A DNA stretch of 64,000 nt, from NCBI GenBank assembly GCA_025964675.1, contig JAOPYI010000081.1, forward strand, positions 62,001-126,000. The letters are read 5' to 3'. The stretch's first letter is position 1; the number at the start of each line of letters is the position of its first letter. The notes beneath the pieces are model-generated. The model did not search any database. It had not been told where the DNA came from and worked only from the letters and a program-made list of their open reading frames with translations. Shown piece after piece: positions 19,976-28,948 of this stretch. The position numbers were made by a program, and so were the translations under genes. Source of the DNA: Sphaerisporangium sp. (GTDB lineage: Bacteria > Actinomycetota > Actinomycetes > Streptosporangiales > Streptosporangiaceae).

Positions 19976-20176
19976 TGGGCTCTTCCCTCTCCCTCGTAAG
20001 GCATCTGCATGAATCGGCGGCCGTCGAGCGTTCCGGTCCGCCCGCCACGCGGGACGTCAGGACCTCGGGAAGGCGGCCGAAGCCGCGGTGGTCCGGGTAC
20101 ACGCCCACTCGGCCGGTGGGCGGCGCAATCGGTACTCTGCCGCGAAACTCAATGGTTGCAGCCGGAGCCCCGCGGG

Positions 20177-20192
20177 ACCTCTTCCAGATTGC
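20177..20192 (-). promoter_or_regulatory. Copy of the recurrent 16-bp cluster motif
   Basis: On the minus strand GCAATCTGGAAGAGGT, 13 of 16 matches, about 200 bp upstream of the HpaB-type gene and pointing to it. The preceding ACGCC is shared with the sites at 24211 and 27521. A weaker plus-strand match (11 of 16) is at 20125-20140. The rest of 19976-20349 shows no gene. Confidence 0.45.
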
Positions 20193-20349
20193 GGCGTTCC
20201 GCCCGGTGCCCCGCTTCCCGGCAGGCGGCGCCGGCAACACCGCATTCGTGGAGATGTGGCCCCACCGTCCGGCGCGGACTATTGGCCTGTACGTCACATG
20301 GCGCGTGGACGACCGAGAAGCCCGGCCCCGGACAGCATAAGGATCTCGC

Positions 20350-21783
20350 GTGAAGAAGGACCGCCTTCAGGACCTCGACCTTGCGACGGCCGGCCCGGAG
20401 GCCGGTGTTTCCGGTGACGCCGGCGACTCGGACACGGTCGTCATCGACGTCTGGCTCAACGACTACCCGGTGGTGCCGCTCTTCCTGCGGGAGACCAAGG
20501 AGCTGGCCGGGAGGTTCAGCAGGGCCCATCCCCGGTACCAGGTCAACGTCGAGGGCCGCGACCACCTGATCCTGCCCCGCGAGGTGGCCCTGGCGGCGCA
20601 GCGGGGCGAGGCCCCCGCGATCGTCCAGAGCTTCTACACCTCCACCCAGCTCGCCCGCGACATGCTCGCGAAGGACGGCACACCGCTGTTCACCTCGATC
20701 GAGAAGGCGATCGGCGGGCGCGAGGAGATCCTCGGCGAGCCGGTGCTGCTGGACGACATCGTGCAGGCGGCCCGCGACTACTACACGATCGACGGCGAGT
20801 TCACCGCCATGCCTCCGCTGACCTCGACGACCCTGCTGTACGCGAACACCACGCTGCTGGACGCGGCCGGCGTCACGGAGATCCCGCGGACATGGGACGA
20901 GATCGAGTCGGCCTGTAAGGCCGTCGCCCGGTTGAAGGACGGCCCCTCGCACGGCATCACCTGGCCGAACCACGGCTGGATCTTCCAGCAGTCCGTCGCC
21001 CAGCAGGGCGGGCTGCTCGCCGACCACGACAACGGCAGGTCGGGCCGGGCCGTGGCCATCGACCTGGCCTCCGGGCCGATGACGGGCTTCGTGCAGTGGT
21101 GGCACCGGCTCCATCAGGACGGCCACTACCTCTACACCGGCGTCCGGTCGGCCGGCGACGAGACCTACGCGGCATGGGAGGCGAACTACCGCGCCTTCGC
21201 CGAGCAGCGGGTCGCGTTCGTGCTGAGCACCTCCGTCGAGGCCGAGCGCATGGTCCAGGCCGGGCATGACGGGGGGTTCGCCGTGCAGGTGAGCACGATG
21301 CCCCGCAACGGCGAGGTTCCCTACGCGGGCAACCTGATCGGCGGGGACTCCCTGTGGCTGGCCGGCGGTCTCGACGAGACGACGCGGGACGGCGCGCTCG
21401 CCTTCCTGCAATTCATGATCAATCCGAGCAACGCCGCCGAACGGCACAAGACCAGCGGATTCATCCCGATCACCGGGGCGGCGATCGCCCTGCTCGAGTC
21501 GGAAGGCTGGTTCGAGGACAACCCGCACCACCGCGTGGCCGTGGACCAGCTCGCCCTGGGCGACGGGTCGCCGGCGGCGCGGGGAGCGCTGCTCGGGGAC
21601 TTCGTCGGCATCCAGGATGTCATGACGCAGGCCATGCACGACGTACTCGTCTCCGGCGCCGACCCGGCCGCGCGGCTCGTCCAGGCGACGGCCGAGGCCC
21701 AGGAGTTGCTCGACGACTACAACGCCCACTGCCTCGGCAAGGGACCGGGGCCTCGCGGTCCGAACCGCTTCAGAGTGGGATAG
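20350..21783 (+). CDS. Solute-binding-protein fold without a signal peptide
   Basis: A 477-aa protein resembling family 1 extracellular sugar-binding proteins: TVVIDVWLNDYPVVPLFLRETKELAGRF, then YANTTLLDAAGVTEIPRTWDEIESACKAV (the hinge region of UgpB/MalE-like proteins), and GFIPITGAAI near the end. Unlike a transport protein it starts GTG-KKDRLQDLDLATAG, with no signal peptide or lipobox, and no permease genes are near. It is therefore probably cytoplasmic. It is followed after 35 bp by a methyltransferase and then an SDR on the same strand, so the fold may have been reused as a catalyst, chaperone or intermediate-binding protein. Function unknown. AAGGA supports the GTG start. Confidence 0.75.
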   Translation: MKKDRLQDLDLATAGPEAGVSGDAGDSDTVVIDVWLNDYPVVPLFLRETKELAGRFSRAHPRYQVNVEGRDHLILPREVALAAQRGEAPAIVQSFYTSTQLARDMLAKDGTPLFTSIEKAIGGREEILGEPVLLDDIVQAARDYYTIDGEFTAMPPLTSTTLLYANTTLLDAAGVTEIPRTWDEIESACKAVARLKDGPSHGITWPNHGWIFQQSVAQQGGLLADHDNGRSGRAVAIDLASGPMTGFVQWWHRLHQDGHYLYTGVRSAGDETYAAWEANYRAFAEQRVAFVLSTSVEAERMVQAGHDGGFAVQVSTMPRNGEVPYAGNLIGGDSLWLAGGLDETTRDGALAFLQFMINPSNAAERHKTSGFIPITGAAIALLESEGWFEDNPHHRVAVDQLALGDGSPAARGALLGDFVGIQDVMTQAMHDVLVSGADPAARLVQATAEAQELLDDYNAHCLGKGPGPRGPNRFRVG

Positions 21784-21818
21784 CCCGTCTTACAGGCATT
21801 CATGAAGGGACGCGCACT

Positions 21819-23360
21819 ATGAGTGTTTCCACTGCCCACTCGACCGTCGACGGACTGCTGGACTCCTTCGCGGACGCCACGCCCGGCCACCTGGACGAGG
21901 ACTTCCTGCGGCTGGTCGACGCGGTGTGGGCCGAGGGCAGGCTGACCGGGCTCGCGGCGCAGGCGGTTCCCGCGATCCTGGCGCGGATCGACCAGGTCGG
22001 CGACGATCGCCGGGGACGCCTGCTGGTCCTGCTAGGACTGCTCGCCGAGGCGGAGTACCCGGCCACCGACGGCGAGGTCACCTCGGCGGTGCGTGAGGGC
22101 CTCGACACCTACCTCGACCTGCTGAGCCGCGGCGTCAAGGGCGAGCCCCAGACGCTGGCGCTGCTCTACCTGCTCTCGCACCTCCCCAAGGACCGCGAGC
22201 GCATCCTGGCCGCCGCCGCGCCGCTCCACCTCGACCCCAACGACCAGACCCGGCTGGAGCGCTGCCTGCAGGAGCTCGACCCGGAGAACGTGGTCCTCGG
22301 CCGCGTGTGGCCGTCCCCGTATGAGTGGTCGCTGTCGGACGACCAGCGCGAGTTCGACCAGGGATGGATCCGGACGCTCACCCCCGAGCAGCTCCGGGCC
22401 ACCTGGGAGAGCGACACCCGGACGGTGCTCGCGTACGTCGGCGCGAAGGCGTACTGGGCGGTGCTGAACGGGAGCCCCACCGTGGCCACCGACACCAGCC
22501 CCTACAGCGACACCTCCGACCCGGTGGACGCCGCCGTCGACGCCGAGATCTTCGACCGGTACGCGGAGGCCTACCGCTGCCCCGCCTGCCACAGCCCGCT
22601 GGAGTTCGCGCCGAGCGAGGTGCGCTGCACGGGCTGCTCCACGGCGTACGCCACCACGCACGGCGTCATCGACGTGCTCACCGCCCTCGGCGGCGCGCCG
22701 GCGGACGACCCGGACGACGTGCTGCAGAACGCGACCAAGATGAAGGGCATCGGCTACTACTACGAAGCCGTCCTGCGTCCGGCCTTCCTGCAGGTCATGG
22801 GCTCGAACTGGGGCGGTCAGGTCTCCCCGACCGACGAGGACGCCTACCTCGCCCGGCACACGCGGCCGGTGGACGGCCCCGTCCTGGACCTCGCCGCCGG
22901 CGCGGGCCGGTGGACGGCCGTGCTGTGCGAGGCGGTCGGGGCCGAGCGCGTGATCGCCCTGGACGTCATCATGCCCATGCTGATCGGGGTGCGCGGGAGG
23001 CTGCCCGAGGTGCAGACGCTGCGGGCCAGCGCGCTCGCCCTGCCGTTCGACGACGCCACGCTGGGCGCGGTGAACTGCTGGAACGCCCTGCAGGCGCTGC
23101 CGGACCCGCACCAGGCGCTCAAAGAGGTGGGCCGGTGCCTGCGGCCGGGCGGCGTCCTGACGCTGCTGACGTTCCGGTGGGGCTCCGACGGGATCTACAG
23201 CTACTTCCAGGGAGCGCACGCCTTCCCCGGCAGCCCGGACGGGATCAAGCTGTTCGACCTCGACCAGATCAGCGGGTGGCTGGACGACGCCGGGCTGACG
23301 GTGCGGGAGCAGTCAGGTCCCGGCACCTTCGTCTTCATCACGGCCGAGCGCGCTCTCTGA
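21819..23360 (+). CDS. SAM-dependent methyltransferase with helical and zinc-ribbon N-terminal domains
   Basis: A 513-aa protein in three parts. Residues about 1-180 are all-helical and repeat-like (LLDSFADATPGHLDEDFLRL, LLVLLGLLAEAEYPAT). Near 250-270 a Trm112-like zinc ribbon, CPACHSPLEF with a second CTGC, precedes a class I methyltransferase (VLDLAAGAGRWTAVL as motif I; LRPGGVLTLLTF as motif III). The fused helical domain is unusual and may dock a carrier or peptide substrate. AAGGGA lies nine bases before the ATG. It is the middle gene between the solute-binding-like protein and the SDR. The substrate and the atom methylated are unknown. Confidence 0.83.
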   Translation: MSVSTAHSTVDGLLDSFADATPGHLDEDFLRLVDAVWAEGRLTGLAAQAVPAILARIDQVGDDRRGRLLVLLGLLAEAEYPATDGEVTSAVREGLDTYLDLLSRGVKGEPQTLALLYLLSHLPKDRERILAAAAPLHLDPNDQTRLERCLQELDPENVVLGRVWPSPYEWSLSDDQREFDQGWIRTLTPEQLRATWESDTRTVLAYVGAKAYWAVLNGSPTVATDTSPYSDTSDPVDAAVDAEIFDRYAEAYRCPACHSPLEFAPSEVRCTGCSTAYATTHGVIDVLTALGGAPADDPDDVLQNATKMKGIGYYYEAVLRPAFLQVMGSNWGGQVSPTDEDAYLARHTRPVDGPVLDLAAGAGRWTAVLCEAVGAERVIALDVIMPMLIGVRGRLPEVQTLRASALALPFDDATLGAVNCWNALQALPDPHQALKEVGRCLRPGGVLTLLTFRWGSDGIYSYFQGAHAFPGSPDGIKLFDLDQISGWLDDAGLTVREQSGPGTFVFITAERAL

Positions 23361-23413
23361 GCGCCGCATTTCCAAAGACGCATCACAAAACTGACACAGG
23401 TGACGGTGGCTTC

Positions 23414-24196
23414 ATGGGCGAATTCCTGCAGGACAAGGTAGTGGTGGTATCCGGCGTCGGCCCCGGCCTCGGCCGTTCGATCGCCGTGCGGTCCGCGCTC
23501 GCGGGCGCGGACATCGTGCTGGCGGCGCGTACCGAGTCGGTCCTCGCCGAGGTGGCCGAGGAGGTCGCGAAGACGGGACGTCGCGCGGTGGCGGTGCCGA
23601 CCGACATAACCGACGACGCCTCGGCGGAGAAGCTGGTGAAGGTCGCGCTCGAGTCCTTCGGCCGCGTGGACACTTTGGTGAACAACGCGTTCGCGATCCC
23701 GCCGATGGACGACCTCGTGAACGTCGACCTGGACGCCATCCGGACCGGGTTCGAGACCAACGTCTACGCCGCCCTACGGCTGACGCGGCTCTTCGCGCCG
23801 GAGCTCGCGGAGACCGGCGGCTCGGTCGTGATGATCAACTCCGTGGTGCTGCGGCACTCCAAGCCGACGTTCGGCCCGTACAAGATGGCCAAGGCGAGCC
23901 TGCTGGCGCTCGCGCAGAGCCTGTCCACCGAGCTCGGTCCGAAGGGCGTCCGCGTGAACACCGTCGCCCCCGGCTACATCTGGACAGACGGGCTCAAGGC
24001 GTACTTCGAGTACCTCGCGAGCGAGCGGGGCGTCCCGGCCCAGCAGGTCTACGACGAGGTCGCCGCCGGCATCGACCTGCGCAGGCTGCCGGGGCCGGAC
24101 GAGGTCGCCGACGCGGTGGTGTTCCTGGCCTCGCCGCTGGCCCGCGCTGTCACCGGCCACTGCCTCGACGTGAACGGCGGCGAGTTCCACCACTGA
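23414..24196 (+). CDS. Short-chain dehydrogenase/reductase
   Basis: A 260-aa classical SDR. VVVSGVGPGLGRSIAV holds the NAD(P)-binding Gly motif, NNAFAIPP is the NNAG-like segment, MINSVVLRH gives the catalytic Ser, and YKMAK gives the Tyr and Lys. The C-terminal LASPLARAVTGHCLDVNGGEF is the usual SDR end. It interconverts a hydroxyl and a keto group on an unknown pathway intermediate. It follows the methyltransferase by 53 bp on the same strand. The ribosome-binding site is modest (GGTGACGG). Confidence 0.9.
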   Translation: MGEFLQDKVVVVSGVGPGLGRSIAVRSALAGADIVLAARTESVLAEVAEEVAKTGRRAVAVPTDITDDASAEKLVKVALESFGRVDTLVNNAFAIPPMDDLVNVDLDAIRTGFETNVYAALRLTRLFAPELAETGGSVVMINSVVLRHSKPTFGPYKMAKASLLALAQSLSTELGPKGVRVNTVAPGYIWTDGLKAYFEYLASERGVPAQQVYDEVAAGIDLRRLPGPDEVADAVVFLASPLARAVTGHCLDVNGGEFHH

Positions 24197-24210
24197 GCCG
24201 GCTCGACGCC

Positions 24211-24308
24211 GCACTATGGAAGATGCGCCGGCCGGCGGCTCCGTGCGACGGTCGAGTGGTGCGCCCGCCCCTGACCGTACGAACATGCCCGAGGACCGCC
24301 GGCTGTGA
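24211..24308 (+). pseudogene. Relic of a BBE oxidase promoter, leader and first codons
   Basis: This stretch aligns, with a single one-base gap, to the upstream region and first codons of the oxidase starting at 9101. It has the 16-bp motif (GCACTATGGAAGATGC, 13 of 16), then GTGCGACGGTC, then CGCCCGCC, then GAACATG followed by CCCGAGGACC. Spacing from motif to ATG is 74 nt here and 75 nt there. After the ATG at 24285 the frame stops within seven codons (MPEDRRL). It looks like the remains of a duplicated oxidase gene upstream of the intact one at 24474. Alternatively it may be a functional promoter of that gene with a short leader peptide. Confidence 0.55.
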
Positions 24309-24473
24309 CGCGCGCCGGATTGTCGGTCGGCCTGGTTACTGTCTTCGTAGTAAGTGCCATCGGCCAGGCTCCCGGCGCGGCCGCGACCGCCGCGAGGCGG
24401 ATCGTGGCGCCCGGCGGCGCGCACCGCTCAGAGAGCCCCATCACGCTTACCCTCTTATTCGACAGGAGAGCCC

Positions 24474-25832
24474 ATGAACACCGCTTTGGTCAGCGAACTG
24501 AGCGAGGGTGTTTCCGGAGAGGTCGTCCTGCCCGGTGACAGCGCCTACGAGCACCTGAGCAACGGCTTTGTTCACCCTGGCGCACCCGCTCTGATCGTCC
24601 TCTGCCACGACACCGAAGACGTGCGCAAGGCCATCCGCTTCGCCCGTGACAATTCCCTGGTGCTCTCGGTCCGCAGCGGCGGGCACAGCAACGCCGGCTT
24701 CTGCACCAACGAGGGCGGCATCATCATCGACGTCTCGGCCCTGAACGGCGTCGAGATCGTCGACCCCGGCCAGAATCTCGTCCGGGTGGGCGCCGGCGCC
24801 AAGTGGGGTGAGGCCGCCAAGGCGCTCGTTCCGCACAACCTGGCGATCAGCTCGGGAGACACCACGACCGTGGGCGTCGGCGGGCTCATGCTCGGAGGCG
24901 GCATCGGCTGGATGGTCCGCAAGTACGGCCTCGCCATCGACAACCTGGTGGCGGCCGAGGTCGTCACCGCCGACGGGCGGGTCCTGCGCGCGAGCGCCGA
25001 GGAGAACGCCGACCTGTTCTGGGCGCTCCGCGGCGGCGGCGGCAACTTCGGCGTCGTCACCGCCTTCGAGATCGTCGCGCGGCCGGTCCGCAAGGTCCAC
25101 TTCGGCGTCATCACCTACCCCGCGGCCGAGAGGGTCACCGTGCTCAAGGGGTGGAGCGACTACATGCGCACGGCCTCCGAGGACGTCACCTCGACGGTCG
25201 GCATGTTCCCCTCCTTCGGCGAGGAGCTGCCCCCGCTGTTCATCACGGTGTGCTACGCCGGGGACGACCCCGAGGCCGCCGCCGAGGCCCTGCGGCCGCT
25301 GCTCACGCTCGGCACCCTGATGGACCAGCAGGTCAAGCCGATGGCGTACGCCGAAATCCTGGAGCCGCCAGGGGAGCTCCCGCCCGGCTGGCTCCCGAGG
25401 GTCAAGAGCAGCTTCGCGCCCACGTGCAGCCACGACTTCATCGACGTCATCACCGAGAACGTCGTCGCGTTCGACAACGTCTTCGTGGAGTTCAGGAGCC
25501 TCGGCGGAGCCGTGCGGCGGGTCGCCGCAGACGCCACCGCGTTCGCCCACCGCGACGTGGAGGTCATGGTCAACACGGTCGTGCTCGGCGCCGCCGACGA
25601 CAACCGCGAGCTGGAGCCCCGGTTCCAGGAGTTCTGGCAGAAGCTGGCGCCCTTCACCTCCGGCGCGTACAGCAACTTCCTCAGCCAGATGGACGAGCAG
25701 CAGATCGCGGCCGTCTACCCCCCGGAGACGTACGCGCGGCTGTCGGCCGTCAAGGGCAAGTACGACCCGGAGAACCTCTTCGACCAGAACCCCAACATCA
25801 AGCCGGCCGCTCAGCCGGTCGCCGTGGCCTAG
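24474..25832 (+). CDS. BBE-type FAD-linked oxidase (second of three)
   Basis: A 452-aa FAD_binding_4/BBE oxidase. RSGGHSNAGF gives the flavin-linking His71. At the second linkage site the sequence is SSGDTTTVGVGG with no Cys, so the FAD should be attached once only, unlike the first oxidase. LRGGGGNFGVVTAFEI and the C-terminal YDPENLFDQNPNI complete the family pattern. AGGAG sits six bases before the ATG. Substrate unknown. It is the last gene before a 17-bp convergent terminator. Confidence 0.9.
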   Translation: MNTALVSELSEGVSGEVVLPGDSAYEHLSNGFVHPGAPALIVLCHDTEDVRKAIRFARDNSLVLSVRSGGHSNAGFCTNEGGIIIDVSALNGVEIVDPGQNLVRVGAGAKWGEAAKALVPHNLAISSGDTTTVGVGGLMLGGGIGWMVRKYGLAIDNLVAAEVVTADGRVLRASAEENADLFWALRGGGGNFGVVTAFEIVARPVRKVHFGVITYPAAERVTVLKGWSDYMRTASEDVTSTVGMFPSFGEELPPLFITVCYAGDDPEAAAEALRPLLTLGTLMDQQVKPMAYAEILEPPGELPPGWLPRVKSSFAPTCSHDFIDVITENVVAFDNVFVEFRSLGGAVRRVAADATAFAHRDVEVMVNTVVLGAADDNRELEPRFQEFWQKLAPFTSGAYSNFLSQMDEQQIAAVYPPETYARLSAVKGKYDPENLFDQNPNIKPAAQPVAVA

Positions 25833-25840
25833 CCGAATCA

Positions 25841-25877
25841 CCGAGGCCGCACCCGCGCATCGCGGGTGCGGCCTCGG
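25841..25877. terminator. Bidirectional terminator between convergent genes
   Basis: Perfect 17-bp arms CCGAGGCCGCACCCGCG (25841-25857) and CGCGGGTGCGGCCTCGG (25861-25877) with a three-base loop. It serves the oxidase gene and the convergent propeller gene. Confidence 0.88.
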
Positions 25878-25884
25878 CGTGCGT

Positions 25885-27219
25885 TCAGCGCCCGGGGGAG
25901 TCGCCTTCGGGGAAGGCGGGGAGCTTGTCGTAGCGCAGGATGGCCCCGGAGTCCTTGACGGCGTCCACCGTGACGCCGCCGTCCTTGGCCTTCATCTCGA
26001 AGGCGCCGAAGTCCAGCACCCACAGGGAGCCGTCCACGGGGTGGAAGGCCACGTCGATGGGCCGCTCCAGCTCGGGGGTGAGCAGGATGTGCTGCCTCCA
26101 GTCGGTGGTGCGCACGAGCACGAGCGCGCGGCCGACCGTGGGATGGCCGGCGGCGGCGGTCATCGGGGTCTCGTCGCCGAACAGGGCGCTGACCAGGACG
26201 GTGCCGTCGCTCGCCGGGTCGAGGTCGAACTTGGTGGCGGCCGTGTGGCTGCTGAACTCCACCAGCGGGGTCTGCGGCGGCGGCAGCTCGTGGTGGTTGG
26301 CCAGGATGAAGTCCGGCTTGGGGCCGGTCTCCGGTGTGAACCTCGCGTGGGTGATCTCCTGGCCGCCCATGTAGTCCGGCCAGCCGTACCAGGCGCCGGG
26401 TCTCACCTCCCACAGGTAGTCGGGCACATTGGCGACGGGACGGCTGCCGCGGTCGTCGGCGCCCTGGTCCATGGCCAGCAGCCGCCCGTCGGGCAGGAAC
26501 CCCAGACCGAACGCGTTGCGGATGCCCCAGGCCACCAGCTCGAGATCCGTGCCGTCGGGGTTGGCCCGGTGGATGGCCGAGGTCGCGACGCCGCGCCCCT
26601 TGATGCGGGTGCCGGCCGGCAGCCGCTCGCCGAACTGCGTGTACGCGCCGGTGGTGCGGGTGGCGCCGGAGTCGGTGCTGAAGGGGTCGGCGGTCGTGAC
26701 GGCGACGCCGGCGAGCTCGATGTCGTACCCGGGGATGTCGATGCTGTGGGGGAGCTTCTTGAGCCACCCCATGGTGAGCGCGTCCAGGCCGACCAGGCCG
26801 GTGTTGGTCATCGCGCCCTGACCCCAGTACATCTTGCCGTCGGGACCGAAGGCGACCTCGTTGGTGTGGTAGTTGCCGCCGCCGGGCAGGCCGTCGACGA
26901 CGTGGGTGATCGAGCCGTCCAGCTCAAGCCGGGAGATCCGCCCGGGGTTGCTGCCCTGCGAGACCCAGAGGGACCCGTCGTGAAAGACCAGCCCGGTGAC
27001 CGGGTACCCGAGGTCTCCGGCGACCAGGGTGCGGGTTCCGCCGGACTCGACGCGCCAGACCCGGCCGCCCGGCGAGGCGCCGGCGAAGGGCAGGCCCGTC
27101 TCGGCGACGTAGGCGGTCCCCTCGTCGTCGAAGGCGAGGCTACTGGGAAACGACAGGCCGTCGGCGACGATGCCAGCGCCGCCGAGGTCGCCGAACGTGG
27201 AGGTCTCCAGCCATGACAT
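25885..27219 (-). CDS. Glucose/sorbosone-dehydrogenase-like beta-propeller protein
   Basis: A 444-aa six-bladed-propeller protein of the sGDH/sorbosone dehydrogenase or ScyD type. SFPSSLAFDDEGTAYVAET opens the first blade. VAWGIRNAFGLGFLPDGRLLAMDQGADDRGSRP is the segment that in this superfamily precedes the cofactor or metal pocket, and RPIDVAFHPVDGSLWVLDFG closes the propeller. No signal peptide is evident, so the protein appears cytoplasmic, unlike the secreted propeller at 2171. GGAG lies nine bases before the ATG. It is transcribed alone, divergently from the flavin monooxygenase at 27659, and its upstream region holds three direct repeats. Substrate and cofactor are not determinable. 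Confidence 0.78.
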   Translation of the reverse strand: MSWLETSTFGDLGGAGIVADGLSFPSSLAFDDEGTAYVAETGLPFAGASPGGRVWRVESGGTRTLVAGDLGYPVTGLVFHDGSLWVSQGSNPGRISRLELDGSITHVVDGLPGGGNYHTNEVAFGPDGKMYWGQGAMTNTGLVGLDALTMGWLKKLPHSIDIPGYDIELAGVAVTTADPFSTDSGATRTTGAYTQFGERLPAGTRIKGRGVATSAIHRANPDGTDLELVAWGIRNAFGLGFLPDGRLLAMDQGADDRGSRPVANVPDYLWEVRPGAWYGWPDYMGGQEITHARFTPETGPKPDFILANHHELPPPQTPLVEFSSHTAATKFDLDPASDGTVLVSALFGDETPMTAAAGHPTVGRALVLVRTTDWRQHILLTPELERPIDVAFHPVDGSLWVLDFGAFEMKAKDGGVTVDAVKDSGAILRYDKLPAFPEGDSPGR

Positions 27220-27250
27220 GGTGATTCTCCTCAACGTGGGGGTTGGTCCG

Positions 27251-27309
27251 GGGTGGGCCCGCGTCCCGGTAGGGGTGGGCCCGTGTTTCGGTTCTGGGTG
27301 GCCCGCGCC
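27251..27309 (-). repeat. Three direct repeats with a 22-23 bp period
   Basis: GGGTGGGCCCGCGT (27251-27264), GGGTGGGCCCGTGT (27273-27286) and GGGTGGCCCGCGCC (27296-27309) lie just upstream of the minus-strand propeller gene. A period of about two helical turns resembles SARP or response-regulator binding sites. Inferred operator. Confidence 0.4.
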
Positions 27310-27520
27310 TCGTGCCACGTCTGCCGGACATGTCGCAAGCCTGCAATACAGTCCGTCCCGAAACCTTCTCCGAACGTGCGCTTCTGGCCTCCCGCGGGGC
27401 CGCACCCGGCGTCCCGCGCGAGCGCGGCCGCCACGCGAGGATCCGCAGGGCCTCTCCGGTGCGCGCCGCCGCACGGCCCCCTGGCACCTGCCGGGAGAGG
27501 GTCCTCCGCCGCACAACGCC

Positions 27521-27536
27521 GCAATCCGGAAGATGC
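27521..27536 (+). promoter_or_regulatory. Best copy of the recurrent 16-bp cluster motif
   Basis: GCAATCCGGAAGATGC, taken as consensus, preceded by ACGCC and followed by ACCG. It lies about 120 bp before the gene at 27659 and points to it. I see no gene in the rest of 27310-27658. Confidence 0.55.
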
Positions 27537-27658
27537 ACCGCAGATCAAGCGCGCCGGATGCTGGCTGCAATGGCCGAATTGGAAGGCAGGCCACCCGGGA
27601 TCGCCACAGTCCGGCGATGGCACGCCGACCGGCGATGAGACAAAGGACGCGCGCAGCA

Positions 27659-28897
27659 ATGACAGTCGCGACGAACGTTACCGACCACGGTTCTTCCTTC
27701 ATGCCCGACCCGGACCTCACGCCGGCCGAGATGGTCGCGACCGCCGAGGCCATCGCGTCCACCCTGGTCGCACGCCAGGCCGAGACCGAGCAGCGCACCT
27801 TCTACGCCGAGGACACCCACGAGGAGTTCGCCAGGGCCGGTTTCTACCGGATCCTCGTGCCCCGGCGGTTCGGCGGCTACGAGTACGGGCCTGAGACCTT
27901 CCTCAAGGTGTCGATGGCGCTGGCGCGGGGCTGCCCCTCGACCGGATGGATGTTCTGCCTGGGGGCCGCCCACTCGCTCGCGGCGGCGACGCTGTTCGGG
28001 GAGCGGGCCCAGGCCGAGCTCTTCAGCGGCGGCGACTTCATCAGCCCCGCGACGATCGCGCCCAGCGGCACCGCCGAGCGCACCCCCGAGGGCGACTGGC
28101 TGCTCAACGGCACCTGGGCCTACTGCTCCGGCGCGCCCTACGCCACCCACTTCATCGGTCACACCCTGGTCTCCCCGGGGGAGGGGCAGCCGCCCGCGCC
28201 CATGCTCTTCGTCGCCCCGCGCAGCGAGTGGACGCTCCTTTCCGACTGGGGGGCGCAGCTCGGCCTCAAGGGAAGCGGATCGCACAGCATCAGGTTCGAG
28301 AACGGGCGCATCCCCGCCGACTTCGCCTTCACCGGGGTCCACCTCAGCGAGATCGACGTCACCGCGGGCACCCCGGGCCGTGACGCGCACCACAACCCGA
28401 TGTACGGCGGCGGGCCGCTCAGCTTCATGTTGCTGGAGTCGGCCGCCCTGGCCGTGGGCATGGCGAAGGGCGCCCTCGACGTTTACGAGGACCTCATGCG
28501 GACGAAGGTGACGATGTTCGCCAACGTCAGCCGCACGGAGGACCCCGACTTCCAGCTCTGGTACGGCCAGGCGGCCGGCATGATAGCCACGGCCGAGGCC
28601 GCGACCCTGAACGCCGTGCAGCAGTGGAGCGACACCAGCGCCCAGGGCGCGGCGGCCTTCACCAGGGAGCAGGACTTCCGGATCGCCACCATCTGCCGTG
28701 AAGTCATCAAACTGGCCTGGCACGCGGTCGAGGGCGTCCTGTTCCCGACGGCGGGCTCCAGCTCGGTGCGCCACGGTGAGCGGCTGGAGCGCGTCTGGCG
28801 CGACATGTCCACCCTTCACAGCCACGCGGGCATCGGCGTCCTGCTCGCCACCGTCGCGACCCGCCAGCTCGCCAGGACCCACTTCGACGTCTCGTGA
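27659..28897 (+). CDS. Acyl-CoA-dehydrogenase-fold flavin-dependent monooxygenase (second)
   Basis: A 412-aa relative of the gene at 11325. The N-terminal helices include RILVPRRFGGYEYGPETFLKV; ARGCPSTGWMFCLGAAH, the beta domain (EGDWLLNGTWAYCSGAPYATHF) and a helical C-terminal bundle follow. This is the HsaA/group D arrangement, which needs reduced flavin from a separate reductase. The substrate is unknown; two such enzymes in one cluster imply two separate oxygenations. AAAGGA is 11 bases before the ATG, a rather long spacing. The next gene, the third BBE oxidase, begins 51 bp downstream. Confidence 0.82.
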   Translation: MTVATNVTDHGSSFMPDPDLTPAEMVATAEAIASTLVARQAETEQRTFYAEDTHEEFARAGFYRILVPRRFGGYEYGPETFLKVSMALARGCPSTGWMFCLGAAHSLAAATLFGERAQAELFSGGDFISPATIAPSGTAERTPEGDWLLNGTWAYCSGAPYATHFIGHTLVSPGEGQPPAPMLFVAPRSEWTLLSDWGAQLGLKGSGSHSIRFENGRIPADFAFTGVHLSEIDVTAGTPGRDAHHNPMYGGGPLSFMLLESAALAVGMAKGALDVYEDLMRTKVTMFANVSRTEDPDFQLWYGQAAGMIATAEAATLNAVQQWSDTSAQGAAAFTREQDFRIATICREVIKLAWHAVEGVLFPTAGSSSVRHGERLERVWRDMSTLHSHAGIGVLLATVATRQLARTHFDVS

Positions 28898-28948
28898 CGG
28901 TACGGAGCCGAACACATCGGTCGATCCGCTGAACTGGAGGCCAGGCCC

